From assembly GCF_020535565.1 (NCBI RefSeq), contig NZ_CP084758.1, positions 957,501 to 1,021,500 of the forward strand: a stretch of DNA of 64,000 bases. Direction: 5' to 3'. Made by a program: the position numbers and the translations under genes. Position 1 is the stretch's first letter; the number at the start of each line of letters is the position of its first letter. Shown piece by piece: positions 1-9,592 of this stretch. The notes under the pieces are model-generated. The model saw only the letters and a program-made list of their open reading frames with translations, was not told where the DNA came from and made no database searches. Source of the stretch: Shinella sp. XGS7 (lineage in GTDB: Bacteria > Pseudomonadota > Gammaproteobacteria > Burkholderiales > Burkholderiaceae_C).

Positions 1-122
1 CGTGTCTTTGTGAGGGAAGGCCCGTGGTGAGCCCGTGCCGCTTGATGGTAGCCTGCGGCCACCCTGGGAAAGCCCGTGGTTTGCTGCCGCGGGACAACAA
101 GAATTTAAGGAGACACGTCTAA

Positions 123-2596
123 ATGCGCAAAACCTCGGGCGCCCTGCGCGCACAAGTCCTGACACCTGTCGCGCTGGCGACATCGGCCCTGCTGCTGGCG
201 GCTTGCGGGGGGGAGATCAGAACCCCAGCGATCCGCCGCCGGTTGCCTCCGCGCAGTACCAGGCGGAGATCCGCTACACCAGCTATGGCGTGCCTCACGT
301 CAAGGCGGAGAACTTCAAGGGCCTGGGCTATGGCTATGGCTACGCCTTCGCCAACGACCACATCTGCCTCTTCGCGGAAGAGACGGTCACGATGCGCGGC
401 GAGCGCTCCAAGCACTTCGGTGATGTGGACGCCAAGGGCAATGCCATCACCTATCTGGGCCAGTTCGGCGACTTCACGCCCAATCTGTCCTCCGACTTCT
501 TCTACAAGCTGCTGATGACCCCGGCCCTGGCCGAGTCCATGAAGAGCGCGGCCAGCCAGGACACGCGCGATCTGGTGAGCGGTTTCGTGGCCGGCTACAA
601 CCGCTATCTGCGCGAGAAGGGCCTCAACGGCCTGCCCAGCGAATGCCGCAATGCCGGCTGGGTGCAGCCGCTCACCGAGACAGAGATGTACTGGCGCTTC
701 AGCCAGGCCGCCATGGCCGGCAGCTCCATGCAGTTCATCAACGCCATCGGCAGCGCTCAGCCTCCCGTGGTGAAGCTGGCCTCGGCCGTGCCCAGCGCCA
801 AGGCCCTGCGCCGCAAGGACACCCAGCTGGCCGTGCTGAACAGCCCCCTGCTCAAGGGCACGGCCGCGCTGCAGGAGCATGTGATCGGTTCCAACGGCTA
901 CGGCCTGGGCAAGGGCGTGACGCAGAGCGGCGCCGGCATCGTGATGGGCAACCCGCACTTCCCCTGGTTCGGTGCCCTGCGCCTGCATCAGCTGCATCTG
1001 ACCATCCCCGGCCAGTACGACGTGATGGGCGCCACCCTGCTGGGCGCGCCCGTGCCCCTGATCGGCTTCAACAAGGATGTGGCCTGGACCCACACCTTCA
1101 CCGACGACAACAAGTTCACCCTCTTCGCGCTCAAGCTCGATCCCTCGGACCCGACCCGCTACCAGATGGACGGGGCCTACAAGGCCATGACGAAGACGGT
1201 GATCAGCGTCGAGGCCAAGCAGGCCGATGGCAGCATGAAGACGCATCAGCGCACGATGTATGGCACCGACTACGGTCCACTGCTCAGCGATGGAGCCACC
1301 TTCGCCTGGGGCGGCAGCGCGGCCTTTGCGATCCGTGATGCCAACTACACGAACTACAAGCTGATCGACCAGGCCATCCTCAACGGCAAGTCCACCAGCG
1401 CCGAGTCCCTGCGCCAGAACCTGGCCACCTACAACGCCATGCCCTGGGTGCACACCATGGCGGCCGACAAGAGTGGCAAGGCGCTTTATGCCAACTACTC
1501 GGTGGCCGCCAATGTCAGCGACGATCAGCTCAAGAGCTGCGTCAACAGCCCCACCGGCCAGTTCCTGCTGGCCAGCCGCGGCCTGGTGCTGATGGATGGC
1601 AGCAAGAGCAGCTGCAACTGGACGGGCGCCATCGGCGCCGCCCAGCGCCCCTATGTGCTGCGCGACGACTATGTGGTGAACGCCAACGACAGCCACTGGC
1701 TGCCCAATGACCAGGTGCGCCTCACCGGCTTCCCCAAGATCATCGGCACCGGCCCGAATGCCGAGGCCATGCCCCAGGGCGAGCGCACGCGCATGGGCAT
1801 CCGCCAGGTGCTGGACCGCATGAGCGGCGCCGATGGCCTGGCCGGCACCGGCTTCACGGTGGCCAATCTGCAGCAGGTCTATGCCAAGAGCCGCTTCTAC
1901 CGCGCCGAGATGTGGCTGGACGAGTTCCTGGCCGCCACCTGCCAGGGCAAGACCGCGCCCATCCTGCTCAAGGGGTCCAACGGCGTGGACACCGATGTGA
2001 GCAAGGCCTGCGGCGTGCTGGCGGTCTGGAAGAAGACCGAAGGGCCGGCCGACCCGGGCTCCCTGCTGTTCCGCAAGTTCTACGAGCTGGCGGGCGAGCT
2101 GGAGGACGCCAGCTACTGGCGCGTGGCCTTCAGCGCGGCCGATCCGGTGCAGACCCCGCGCGGCTTCAACACCGCCAACACCAAGGCGGCCACCCTGCTG
2201 GCCGACGCGGTGCAGTGGTTTGCAACGAACAAGTTCGATGTGGCCGAGGTCAATGCGCGCAAGCAGGTGATCGTGCGCGACAGCGCCCCGATCTCCCTGC
2301 CCGGCGGCCGCTACACCTTCAACAATATCCGCGGCAATCTCAGCGGCGGCCTCTACGGTGATCCGGTCTATGGCAACAGCTATATGCAGTGGGTCACCTT
2401 CGATGCCAACGGGCCGGTGGCCGAGGGCCTGCTGACCTACTCGCAGAGCAGCCATGTGTTCAGCCCCAACTACGCGGACCAGACCAAGCTCTACTCCGAC
2501 GTCTTCCTCAAGGGCGCCAAGTGGGCCAAGCTGCCCTTCAGCGAGGCCGACATCAAGGCCGATGCAGCCTACCGCAGCGTGAGCCTGAGCGAGTAA
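123..2596 (+). CDS. Penicillin-acylase-family Ntn hydrolase, predicted lipoprotein, frameshifted in its N-terminal region
   Basis: The family consists of N-terminal-nucleophile hydrolases that cleave amide-linked acyl groups from substrates such as beta-lactams or acyl-homoserine lactones, after self-cleavage into alpha and beta chains. The motif HVIGSNGYGLGKG places the nucleophile serine codon at 890-892, and the MGNPHFPWFG stretch that follows is typical. The ATG at 123 follows an AAGGAG site and encodes a lipoprotein signal ending in LLLAAC. The main body is in another frame: the run of seven G at 207-213 needs one more G to join signal and enzyme into about 824 residues. As given, the enzyme frame can only start upstream (for example GTG at 35) and then lacks a signal. 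The substrate cannot be told from sequence; acylation of antibiotics or quorum signals are both possible. Confidence 0.85.
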
Positions 2597-2634
2597 GAGC
2601 GAGTCAAGCCGGCGCGGGCTTCGGTCCCGCCAGC

Positions 2635-2667
2635 AAGGCCTGGGCGCAGGGCGCTCAGGCCTTTTTT
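2635..2667 (+). terminator. Rho-independent terminator after the acylase gene
   Basis: A GC-rich hairpin (AGGCCTGGGCGC paired with GCGCTCAGGCCT around an AGG loop) is followed by six T at 2662-2667. It lies about 40 bases after the acylase stop codon and separates that gene from the FAD oxidase. Confidence 0.8.
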
Positions 2668-2729
2668 CATGGGCAGGTCTGCAGCGGGAGCCGGGCGCAC
2701 AATCGCTGCATTGCGTCTGGAGACCGTCG

Positions 2730-4151
2730 ATGAACCATCCGACCCCCGCCCATCAGCTGCAGCCGGCCCCGCGCCGCGCCCTGCCCGCCGCGATGCTGGA
2801 GGCCCTGCAGGCCCGCTTTGGCCCGCGCTGCTCCACCGCGCTGGCGGTGCGTCAGCAGCATGGACGGGACGAGTCGCCCTTCGATGTGGACCCGCCTGAC
2901 TGCGTGGTCTTCGCCGAGAGCAATGAGGATGTGGCCTTTGTGCTGGCTCAGGCCCAGGCGCATGGCGTGCCGGTGATTCCCTATGGTGCGGGCTCCTCGC
3001 TGGAGGGGCATCTGCTGGCGGTGCAGGGCGGCGTGAGCCTGGACCTCTCGCGCATGAACCGCATCCTGCGCATCAATGCCGAGGACCTGACCGTGACGGT
3101 GCAGGCCGGCGTGACCCGCAACCAGCTCAATGCCGAGATCCGGCACGAGGGCCTGTTCTTCCCCATCGACCCGGGCGCCGATGCCTCCATCGGCGGCATG
3201 GCGGCCACGCGCGCCAGCGGGACCAATGCGGTGCGCTACGGCACCATGCGGGAGAACGTGCTGGGCCTCACCGTGGTCACGCCTGCGGGCGAGATCGTGC
3301 GCACCGGCTCGCGCGCCCGCAAGAGCAGCGCCGGCTATGACCTGACCCGGCTCTTCGTGGGCAGCGAGGGCACGCTGGGTGCCATCACCGAGATCACACT
3401 CAAGCTCTTCCCCCTGCCTGAGGCGGTGTCGGCGGCCATCTGCTTCTTCCCCAGTATCGACGCCGCGGTGCAGGCCACCATCCAGATCATCCAGATGGGC
3501 GTGCCCATCGCGCGCTGCGAGCTGCTGGATGCGCATGCCATCCGTGCCGTGAATCTGCACGACAAGCTGGGCCTGCGCGAGGCGCCCATGCTGCTGATGG
3601 AGTTCCACGGCTCCGAGGCCGGCGTGGCCGAGCAGGCGCAGACGGTGCAGGAGATCGCCAGCGATCTGGGCGGCGAGGATTTCGAGTGGGCCACCACGCC
3701 CGAGGCCCGCACCCGGCTCTGGACCGCGCGCCACCATGCTTATCTCTCGGGCCTGCAGATGAAGCCCGGCTGCCGCGCCGTGACCACGGACACCTGTGTG
3801 CCCATCTCGCGCCTGGCCGAGAGCATCAATGAGTCGGTCAAGGAGGTGGAGGCCTCGGGCCTGCCCTACTTCATCGTGGGCCATGTGGGCGATGGCAATT
3901 TCCACCTGGCCTATCTGATCGACCCCGCCATCCCGGCCGAGCGCGAAACCGCCGAGCGGCTCTCGGCCCAGATGGTGCAGCGCGCCCTGCGCCTGGAAGG
4001 CACCTGCACCGGCGAGCATGGCATCGGCCTGCACAAGCAGGAGTTCCTGGTGGAAGAAGCCGGGGAGGGTGCCGTGGGCCTGATGCGTCAGCTGAAACTG
4101 GCCCTGGACCCGCGCAACATCATGAATCCGGGGAAGATCTTCAGGCTCTAG
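2730..4151 (+). CDS. FAD-binding oxidase of the GlcD / D-lactate dehydrogenase type
   Basis: Predicted flavoprotein of 473 residues that oxidises a 2-hydroxy acid such as glycolate or D-lactate to the keto acid. The N-terminal half is a PCMH-type FAD-binding domain (VIPYGAGSSLEGH near residue 90, SEGTLGAITE near residue 215). The C-terminal half is the FAD-oxidase cap, with the conserved GTCTGEHGIGLHKQEFL stretch close to the end. Length matches GlcD and D-lactate dehydrogenase (cytochrome). A GGAG lies before the ATG. No glcE or glcF follows, so it probably acts as a stand-alone dehydrogenase rather than as a subunit of glycolate oxidase. Substrate choice is inference. Confidence 0.88.
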   Translation: MNHPTPAHQLQPAPRRALPAAMLEALQARFGPRCSTALAVRQQHGRDESPFDVDPPDCVVFAESNEDVAFVLAQAQAHGVPVIPYGAGSSLEGHLLAVQGGVSLDLSRMNRILRINAEDLTVTVQAGVTRNQLNAEIRHEGLFFPIDPGADASIGGMAATRASGTNAVRYGTMRENVLGLTVVTPAGEIVRTGSRARKSSAGYDLTRLFVGSEGTLGAITEITLKLFPLPEAVSAAICFFPSIDAAVQATIQIIQMGVPIARCELLDAHAIRAVNLHDKLGLREAPMLLMEFHGSEAGVAEQAQTVQEIASDLGGEDFEWATTPEARTRLWTARHHAYLSGLQMKPGCRAVTTDTCVPISRLAESINESVKEVEASGLPYFIVGHVGDGNFHLAYLIDPAIPAERETAERLSAQMVQRALRLEGTCTGEHGIGLHKQEFLVEEAGEGAVGLMRQLKLALDPRNIMNPGKIFRL

Positions 4152-4173
4152 GTCGTAGAGGGGCCGGGATGTC

Positions 4174-4268
4174 GCCGGGCTGGGGGCCTGCGCCATGTCT
4201 GCGTGTCCCCCGGGCCGCCAGCGGCCCTCCTCCTTGACCTCCGACATGGCGCAGACCCCCAGCCCGGC
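4174..4268. repeat. Long inverted repeat between convergent genes
   Basis: Two arms of about 26 bases (4174-4199 and 4243-4268) pair almost completely: GCCGGGCTGGGGGCCTGCGC against GCGCAGACCCCCAGCCCGGC, with CATGTC/GACATG at the inner ends. The loop contains a second small palindrome around GGGCCGCCAGCGGCCC. It lies between the converging FAD oxidase and spoVR genes and may act as a two-way terminator. It has no T tract, so that role is an inference. Confidence 0.6.
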
Positions 4269-4331
4269 TCAGGCCGCGCAGCGCGTTCGCGGGTGGGTTG
4301 AGATGGGGTGGGGGTATGGCCCTCGCCGGGC

Positions 4332-5933
4332 TCATGGCCCCGGTGCGGGCACGTTCCAGCGCTTGGTGACCTCACCCTTGTCGTTGCAGCTCTCCAGCTG
4401 CACGCCAAAGCCCCAGAGCCGGGCCACATGCTTGAGCACCTCCTGCGCGCCCTCATGCAGGGGCCGGTTCATGTGCTGGGTGTGGCGCAGGGTGAGGGAA
4501 CGGTCACCGCGCAGATTGACGTTCCAGACCTGGATATTGGGCTCGCGGGTGCTGAGGTCGTACTGGCGTGACAGGGCCTCGCGCACATGCTGGTAGCCCG
4601 ACTCGTCGTGGATGGCCGAGATCTCGTACTCGCTCTGGCGCTCGTCGTCCACGATGGAGAAGAGCCGGAATTCGCGCATCAGGTGCGGGCTCAGGTACTG
4701 GCCGATGAAGCTCTCGTCCTTGAAGTTGCGCATGGCGTGGTCCAGCGTGGGCAGCCAGTCGCTGCCGGCGATGTCGGGGAACCAGCGCCGGTCTTCCTCG
4801 GTGGGCTGCTCGCAGATGCGCTTGATGTCCGTGTACATCGCGAAGCCCAGGGCATAGGGATTGAGATTGGCCATGGCCGGCTGGGCCACCACATTGGTGT
4901 GCGACTTGAGCCACTCGATCATGATGCCGTCGGTGAGGTAGCCGTCGTCGTACATGGTGTTGAGCAGCCTGTGGTGCCAGAAGGTGGCCCAGCCCTCGTT
5001 CATCACCTGGGTCTGGCGCTGCGGGTAGAAGTACTGCGCGATCTTGCGCACGATGCGCACGATTTCGCGCTGCCAGGGCTCCAGCAGGGGCGCATGCTTC
5101 TCGATGAAGTAGAGCAGGTTCTCCTGCGGCTCCTCGGGGAAGCGCCGCGCCTCGCGCTCTTCCTCGGCCCGGTCCTTGCCGCGCGGCAGGGTGCGCCAGA
5201 GCTCGTTGATCTGCTGCTGGGCATAGGCCTCGCGGTCCTGCAGGCGGGCGCGCTCTTCGGCAAGCGAGAGCTTGGAGGGGCGGCGGTAGCGGTCCACGCC
5301 GTGGTTCATCAGGGCGTGGCAGGAGTCCAGCAGGGTCTCGACGGCGTCCAGGCCGTGGCGCTCCTCGCATTCGGCCACATAGTTCTTGGCGTAGACCAGG
5401 TAGTCGATGATGGACGAGGCGTCCGTCCACATGCGGAAGAGGTAGTTGCCCTTGAAGAAGCTGTTGTGCCCATAGCAGGCATGGGCGATCACCAAGGCCT
5501 GCATGGCCATGGTGTTCTCCTCCATCAGGTAGGCGATGCAGGGGTCGGAGTTGATGACGATCTCGTAGGCCAGGCCCATCTGGCCGCGCTTGTAATGGCG
5601 CTCGGTGGCGATGAACTCCTTGCCATAGCTCCAGTGGCGGTAGTTCACAGGCATGCCCACCGAGGCATAGGCATCCATCATCTGCTCGGAGCTGATGACC
5701 TCGAGCTGGTTGGCATAGGTGTCCAGGCCGTAGCGCTCGGCGGTCTGGCGGATCACCTCGTGGTACTGCTCGATCAGCTCGAAGGTCCAGTCACTGGGAC
5801 CGGGCAGGGGGCTGGCGGGGCGCTGCTTCAGCGGCAGGGGCTGACGCAGGGGCTCGCGGCCGCGGCGGCGGCCGCCGTACTCGCGTTGATCGGCCGCAAT
5901 GCCGATCTGGCGGCGGTTCTCGAGGCTGCTCAT
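4332..5933 (-). CDS. spoVR: SpoVR family protein (YcgB-like)
   Basis: A 533-residue SpoVR-family protein, close in length to E. coli YcgB. The biochemical role is not established; in proteobacteria it is part of the prkA-yeaH-spoVR stress and stationary-phase operon, as here. Recognisable conserved stretches are the HACYGHNSFFKGNYLF region, the VMNEGWATFWHHRLL region (metal-ligand-like HExxx/H residues) and the LNPYALGFAMYTDI region. The ATG at 5933 overlaps the yeaH stop as ATGA, so the two are translationally coupled. An open frame continues upstream of this ATG but is only a shadow of yeaH. Confidence 0.93.
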   Translation of the reverse strand: MSSLENRRQIGIAADQREYGGRRRGREPLRQPLPLKQRPASPLPGPSDWTFELIEQYHEVIRQTAERYGLDTYANQLEVISSEQMMDAYASVGMPVNYRHWSYGKEFIATERHYKRGQMGLAYEIVINSDPCIAYLMEENTMAMQALVIAHACYGHNSFFKGNYLFRMWTDASSIIDYLVYAKNYVAECEERHGLDAVETLLDSCHALMNHGVDRYRRPSKLSLAEERARLQDREAYAQQQINELWRTLPRGKDRAEEEREARRFPEEPQENLLYFIEKHAPLLEPWQREIVRIVRKIAQYFYPQRQTQVMNEGWATFWHHRLLNTMYDDGYLTDGIMIEWLKSHTNVVAQPAMANLNPYALGFAMYTDIKRICEQPTEEDRRWFPDIAGSDWLPTLDHAMRNFKDESFIGQYLSPHLMREFRLFSIVDDERQSEYEISAIHDESGYQHVREALSRQYDLSTREPNIQVWNVNLRGDRSLTLRHTQHMNRPLHEGAQEVLKHVARLWGFGVQLESCNDKGEVTKRWNVPAPGP

Positions 5934-7210
5934 GTGCTGGCCCCTTCCTTCTTGAACAGATCGCGGAACACCGGATAGATCTCCGCCACCTCCACGGCCT
6001 TGCGCATCGCGAACTGCGGCTCCTCGTCGGCCAGCTTGGCGTATTCCTCCCAGAGGTTCTGCTCGGCCTCGGCCACCTGCACATAGGCGAAGTAGCGGCA
6101 CAGGGGCAGGATCTTGTCGGCCAGCAGCTCGCGGCAGCGGCCGCTGTCGTGGTGCCAGTTGTCGCCGTCGCTGGCCTGGGCGCCGTAGATATTCCACTCG
6201 CTGGGCGAGTAGCGCTGGCGGATGATCTGCTCCATCAGCACCAGGGCCGAGGAGACCACGGTGCCGCCGGTCTCGGTGGCGTGGAAGAAGTTCTGCTCGT
6301 CCACTTCCTGGGCCTGGGTGTGGTGACGGATGAAGACCACCTCGATCTTCTCGTAGTGCCGGGTCAGAAAGAGATAGAGCAGGATGAAGAAGCGCTTGGC
6401 CAGGTCTTTGCGCGACTCGTCCATGGAGCCGCTCACATCCATCAGGCAGAACATCACGGCCCGGGTGGTGGGCTGGGGCACGCGCACCCGGTTGCGAAAG
6501 CGCAGGTCGATGGGGTCCAGAAAGGGGATGGCGTCCAGGCGCTGGCGCAGCAGCAGGATGCGGGCTTCGGTCTCGGCGCGCAGGGCCTGCACCTCGGGCT
6601 TGGCCGCGTCCTCGCGGCGCAGCAGGGCCAGGCGCTCTTCCAGCTCGCGCAGCTCGCGGCGCTTGTCCATGCCCAGGGCGATGCGTCGGCCCAGGGCGCC
6701 GCGCATGGAGCGCACCACATGCAGATTGGTGGGCGTGCCGTCGCTGACGAAGCCGGCGCGGTGCGTCTTCCACTCGGGCGTCTCGGCCAGGGTGGTGCGG
6801 GCCAGATTGGGCAGGGCCAGGTCCTCGAAGAAGACCTGCATGAATTCCTCCTTGCTGAGGTGGAAGACGAAGTCGTCCTCACCCTCGCCGGAGTCGCTGG
6901 CCTCGCCGCCTCCGCCCTGGCCGGCGCCGCCCTTGGGCTTGGCGATGCGGTCACCGCGCACATGCTCGGTATTGCCGGGGCGCACCACCTCGCGCACGCC
7001 GCCCTCGCCGTGGCTGAAGGCGGGCTCGCTGATGTCCTTCTTGGGGATGTGCACCTCTTCGCCGCGCTCCATGTCGCGGATGCCCCGCCCGTCCACCGCA
7101 CGCCGCACCGCCTCGCGGATCTGCTCCTTGTGGCGGCGCAGAAAGCGCTCGCGGTTGCCGATGGACTTGTTCTTACCTGACAGTCGACGATCGATGATTT
7201 GTTGCAGCAT
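5930..7210 (-). CDS. yeaH: YeaH/YhbH family protein (DUF444, VWA-like)
   Basis: A 426-residue DUF444 protein, the usual partner of PrkA. It begins with LQQIIDRRLSGKNKSIGNR, a signature of the family. The C-terminal half has a von Willebrand A-like fold with the MIDAS-like motif DVSGSMDE followed by the ETGGTVVSSAL stretch. A glycine-rich basic linker (KPKGGAGQGGGGEA) lies near residue 90. It sits 36 bases after prkA and overlaps spoVR by four bases. E. coli YeaH works with the YeaG kinase in nitrogen-starvation and stress responses; the same role is inferred here. Confidence 0.93.
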   Translation of the reverse strand: MLQQIIDRRLSGKNKSIGNRERFLRRHKEQIREAVRRAVDGRGIRDMERGEEVHIPKKDISEPAFSHGEGGVREVVRPGNTEHVRGDRIAKPKGGAGQGGGGEASDSGEGEDDFVFHLSKEEFMQVFFEDLALPNLARTTLAETPEWKTHRAGFVSDGTPTNLHVVRSMRGALGRRIALGMDKRRELRELEERLALLRREDAAKPEVQALRAETEARILLLRQRLDAIPFLDPIDLRFRNRVRVPQPTTRAVMFCLMDVSGSMDESRKDLAKRFFILLYLFLTRHYEKIEVVFIRHHTQAQEVDEQNFFHATETGGTVVSSALVLMEQIIRQRYSPSEWNIYGAQASDGDNWHHDSGRCRELLADKILPLCRYFAYVQVAEAEQNLWEEYAKLADEEPQFAMRKAVEVAEIYPVFRDLFKKEGAST

Positions 7211-7246
7211 CTTCGGTCCTTGGCCCTGTCACGGCCCTTGCCTACA

Positions 7247-9169
7247 TCAGGAGCTCTTTCTCACCCGCAGGTACCACTCGCAGAGCAGGCGCACCTGCTT
7301 GGCCGTGTAGCCCTTGTCCACCATGCGCTGCACGAAGTTCTCGTGCTTCTTGGCTTCGTCGGCGCTGGCCTTGGCATTGAAGCTGATGACCGGAAGAAGG
7401 TCCTCGACCTGGCCGAACATGCGCTTCTCGATGACCTCGCGCAGCTTCTCGTAGCTCGTCCAGGACGGATTTTTCCCGCCGTTTCGGGCGCGGGCCCGCA
7501 GAGTGAACTTGACCACCTCGTTGCGGAAGTCCTTGGGGTTGGCGATGCCCGCCGGCTTCTCGATCTGCGACAGCTCGCTGTCGAGAATATCGCGGTTGAG
7601 AATCTGACCGGTGTCCGGATCCTTGAAATCCTGATCCTCCAGCCAGGCATCCGCATAGGCGATGTAACGGTCGAACAGGTTCTGGCCGTATTCGCTGTAG
7701 GATTCCAGATAGGCCTTCTGGATCTCGTGGCCGATGAACTCTGCATAGCGCGCGGCGATTTCCGAGCGGATGAAATCGATATAGTTCGCCTCGACCTCCT
7801 TGGGGAACTGCTCGCGGCGGATGGCCTGTTCTAGGATATACATGAGGTGGACCGGATCGGCGGCCACTTCCTTCGTGTCGTAGTTGAACGTCTCCGACAG
7901 CACCTTGAAGGCAAAGCGCGTGCTGATGCCGTTCATGCCCTCATCGACGCCGCCCGCATCGCGGTATTCCTGCAGGGACTTCGCCTTGGGGTCGGTGTCC
8001 TTCAGGTTCTCGCCGTCGTAGACGCGCATCTTGGTATAGGTCGGCGAATTCTCATGCGGCGTCAGGCGCGTGGCGACCGTAAAGCGGCTCAGGTTTTCCA
8101 GAACTTCGGGCGCGCAGGGGCTGTCGGACAGCTCGCTCTCGCGCAGCAGCTTTTCATAGATCAGCCGTTCCTCGGTAACGCGCAGGCAATAGGGCACCTT
8201 GACGACGAGGATGCGGTCCAGGAAGGCCTCGTTGTTCTTGTTGTGCTTGAACTGCAGCCATTCGGACTCGTTCGAATGGGCAAGCACGATACCCTGATAG
8301 GGGAAGGCGCCGAAATTCTCCGTTCCGTTGTAGCTGCCCTCCTGCGTGGCGGTCAGCAGCGGGTGCAGAACCTTGATCGGCGCCTTGAACATCTCGACGA
8401 ATTCGAGAAGGCCCTGCGTCGTGCGATTGAGGCCGCCGCTGAAGGAATAGGCGTCGGGATCGGCCTGGCTGAAGTTTTCGAGCTGGCGGATATCCACCTT
8501 GCCGACCAGCGCCGAAACGTCCTGATTGTTCTCGTCGCCGGGCTCCGTCTTGGCGATGGCGATCTGGCGCAGCCGCGAGGGCATCAGCTTGACCACGCTG
8601 AAGCGGCGGATGTCACCGCCAAACTCTTCCAGGCGCTTGACGGCCCAGGGGCTCATGATACGGTTCAGGTAGCGGCGCGGGATGCCGTACTCACGCTCCA
8701 GCAGTGGGCCGTCCTCGACCCCGTCGAACAGGCCCAGCGGCGACTCGTTCACCGGCGAGTCCTTGAGCGCGTAGAAGGGCACCTGCTCCATCAGGCTCTT
8801 GAGCCGCTCGGCGATGGAGCTCTTGCCGCCGCCCACCGGACCCAGCAGGTAGAGGATCTGCTTCTTCTCCTCCAGGCCCTGGGCAGCATGGCGGAAGTAG
8901 GAGACGACCTGCTCGATCGCGTCCTCCATGCCGAAGAACTCGGCGAAGGCCGGATAGATCTTGATGGTCTTGTTGGCAAAGAGGCGCGAGAGCCGCGGGT
9001 CGTTGCGCGTGTCCACCATCTGCGGCTCGCCGATGGCCTGCAGCATGCGCTCGGCGGCGGTGGCGTAGGCGAGGGGATTGCGTTTGCACTCGGCCAGATA
9101 CTCTTCCAGCGAGAGCTCTTCGACCCGGGTGCGCTCGTAGCGGGCGGCAAAGCTGCTGATCACGTCCAT
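7247..9169 (-). CDS. prkA: PrkA family serine protein kinase / AAA protein (YeaG-like)
   Basis: A 640-residue PrkA, similar in length to E. coli YeaG (644). The N-terminal part is an AAA-type ATPase with the P-loop LGPVGGGKSS at about residues 109-118; the C-terminal PrkA domain carries the kinase-like region. The start at 9169 is set by a perfect AGGAGGT seven bases upstream. First gene of the minus-strand prkA-yeaH-spoVR operon. Codon use changes inside the gene: the first 170 codons look like the neighbours, while codons roughly 180-560 use more GTC, ACG, TCG and GAA, which could reflect recombination with a distant homologue. Confidence 0.94.
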   Translation of the reverse strand: MDVISSFAARYERTRVEELSLEEYLAECKRNPLAYATAAERMLQAIGEPQMVDTRNDPRLSRLFANKTIKIYPAFAEFFGMEDAIEQVVSYFRHAAQGLEEKKQILYLLGPVGGGKSSIAERLKSLMEQVPFYALKDSPVNESPLGLFDGVEDGPLLEREYGIPRRYLNRIMSPWAVKRLEEFGGDIRRFSVVKLMPSRLRQIAIAKTEPGDENNQDVSALVGKVDIRQLENFSQADPDAYSFSGGLNRTTQGLLEFVEMFKAPIKVLHPLLTATQEGSYNGTENFGAFPYQGIVLAHSNESEWLQFKHNKNNEAFLDRILVVKVPYCLRVTEERLIYEKLLRESELSDSPCAPEVLENLSRFTVATRLTPHENSPTYTKMRVYDGENLKDTDPKAKSLQEYRDAGGVDEGMNGISTRFAFKVLSETFNYDTKEVAADPVHLMYILEQAIRREQFPKEVEANYIDFIRSEIAARYAEFIGHEIQKAYLESYSEYGQNLFDRYIAYADAWLEDQDFKDPDTGQILNRDILDSELSQIEKPAGIANPKDFRNEVVKFTLRARARNGGKNPSWTSYEKLREVIEKRMFGQVEDLLPVISFNAKASADEAKKHENFVQRMVDKGYTAKQVRLLCEWYLRVRKSS

Positions 9170-9287
9170 GCTGACCTCCTGTGTCGGGCAGAGACGGCCG
9201 CCGGGCGCGTGATACACCGGCGTCGTCTGGGAAGTTCTGATGGCGCCCCTACAACGGGACCGAGGCGTCATCAGAGCTTTCCGAGGT

Positions 9288-9404
9288 TCAGCGGAAAAGC
9301 TGCTGGTCTTGAAACCTAGCTTGGTTCATGCACCAAGCCTTGAACACAGGATAAGCCTTGTCTTTGCCCTTCAACACGGAAGATGCCTGCGGCGTTGACA
9401 TCAT
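9288..9404 (-). CDS. Possible 38-residue small protein upstream of prkA
   Basis: A short open frame with two tandem ATG codons (9404, 9401) follows a GGAAGGG stretch spaced like a ribosome binding site. The predicted peptide ends in KAWCMNQARFQDQQLFR and has no membrane segment. It lies in the 423-base gap between parB and prkA, on the prkA strand, so it could be a leader peptide or a small stress protein. It resembles nothing I recognise; conservation would decide whether it is real. Confidence 0.3.
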   Translation of the reverse strand: MMSTPQASSVLKGKDKAYPVFKAWCMNQARFQDQQLFR

Positions 9405-9528
9405 GCTACGCCCTTCCGTGCGTTCCTGCTCAAGGCAAGACCTGGCCCTGTGGCCCACCCCCCGCAAAGCGATGGACGGGGAGCGAGGATGAATATGCAT
9501 GCGCCGTGCCAGCTTGTGCAGGGCGCAT

Positions 9529-9560
9529 GAAAAAAGCCGTGAAGGGCTCACGGCTTTCCG
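9529..9560 (-). terminator. Rho-independent terminator after parB
   Basis: Read on the minus strand, AAAGCCGTGAG and TTCACGGCTTT form a hairpin followed by a run of T (the A run at 9530-9535). It lies about 35 bases after the parB stop and closes the parB transcript. Confidence 0.85.
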
Positions 9561-9592
9561 GGACTGTGCAGCGGCCGGTGGCCGTGCTGGTC

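Noticed and set aside
119-2455. A 778-codon minus-strand frame opposite the acylase
   Set aside because: Low-complexity composition and no ribosome site; the acylase motifs are on the plus strand.
5934-6773. Extension of the spoVR frame upstream of 5933
   Set aside because: The added 280 residues are an arginine/proline-rich shadow of yeaH; the ATG at 5933 overlapping the yeaH stop gives the known N-terminus.
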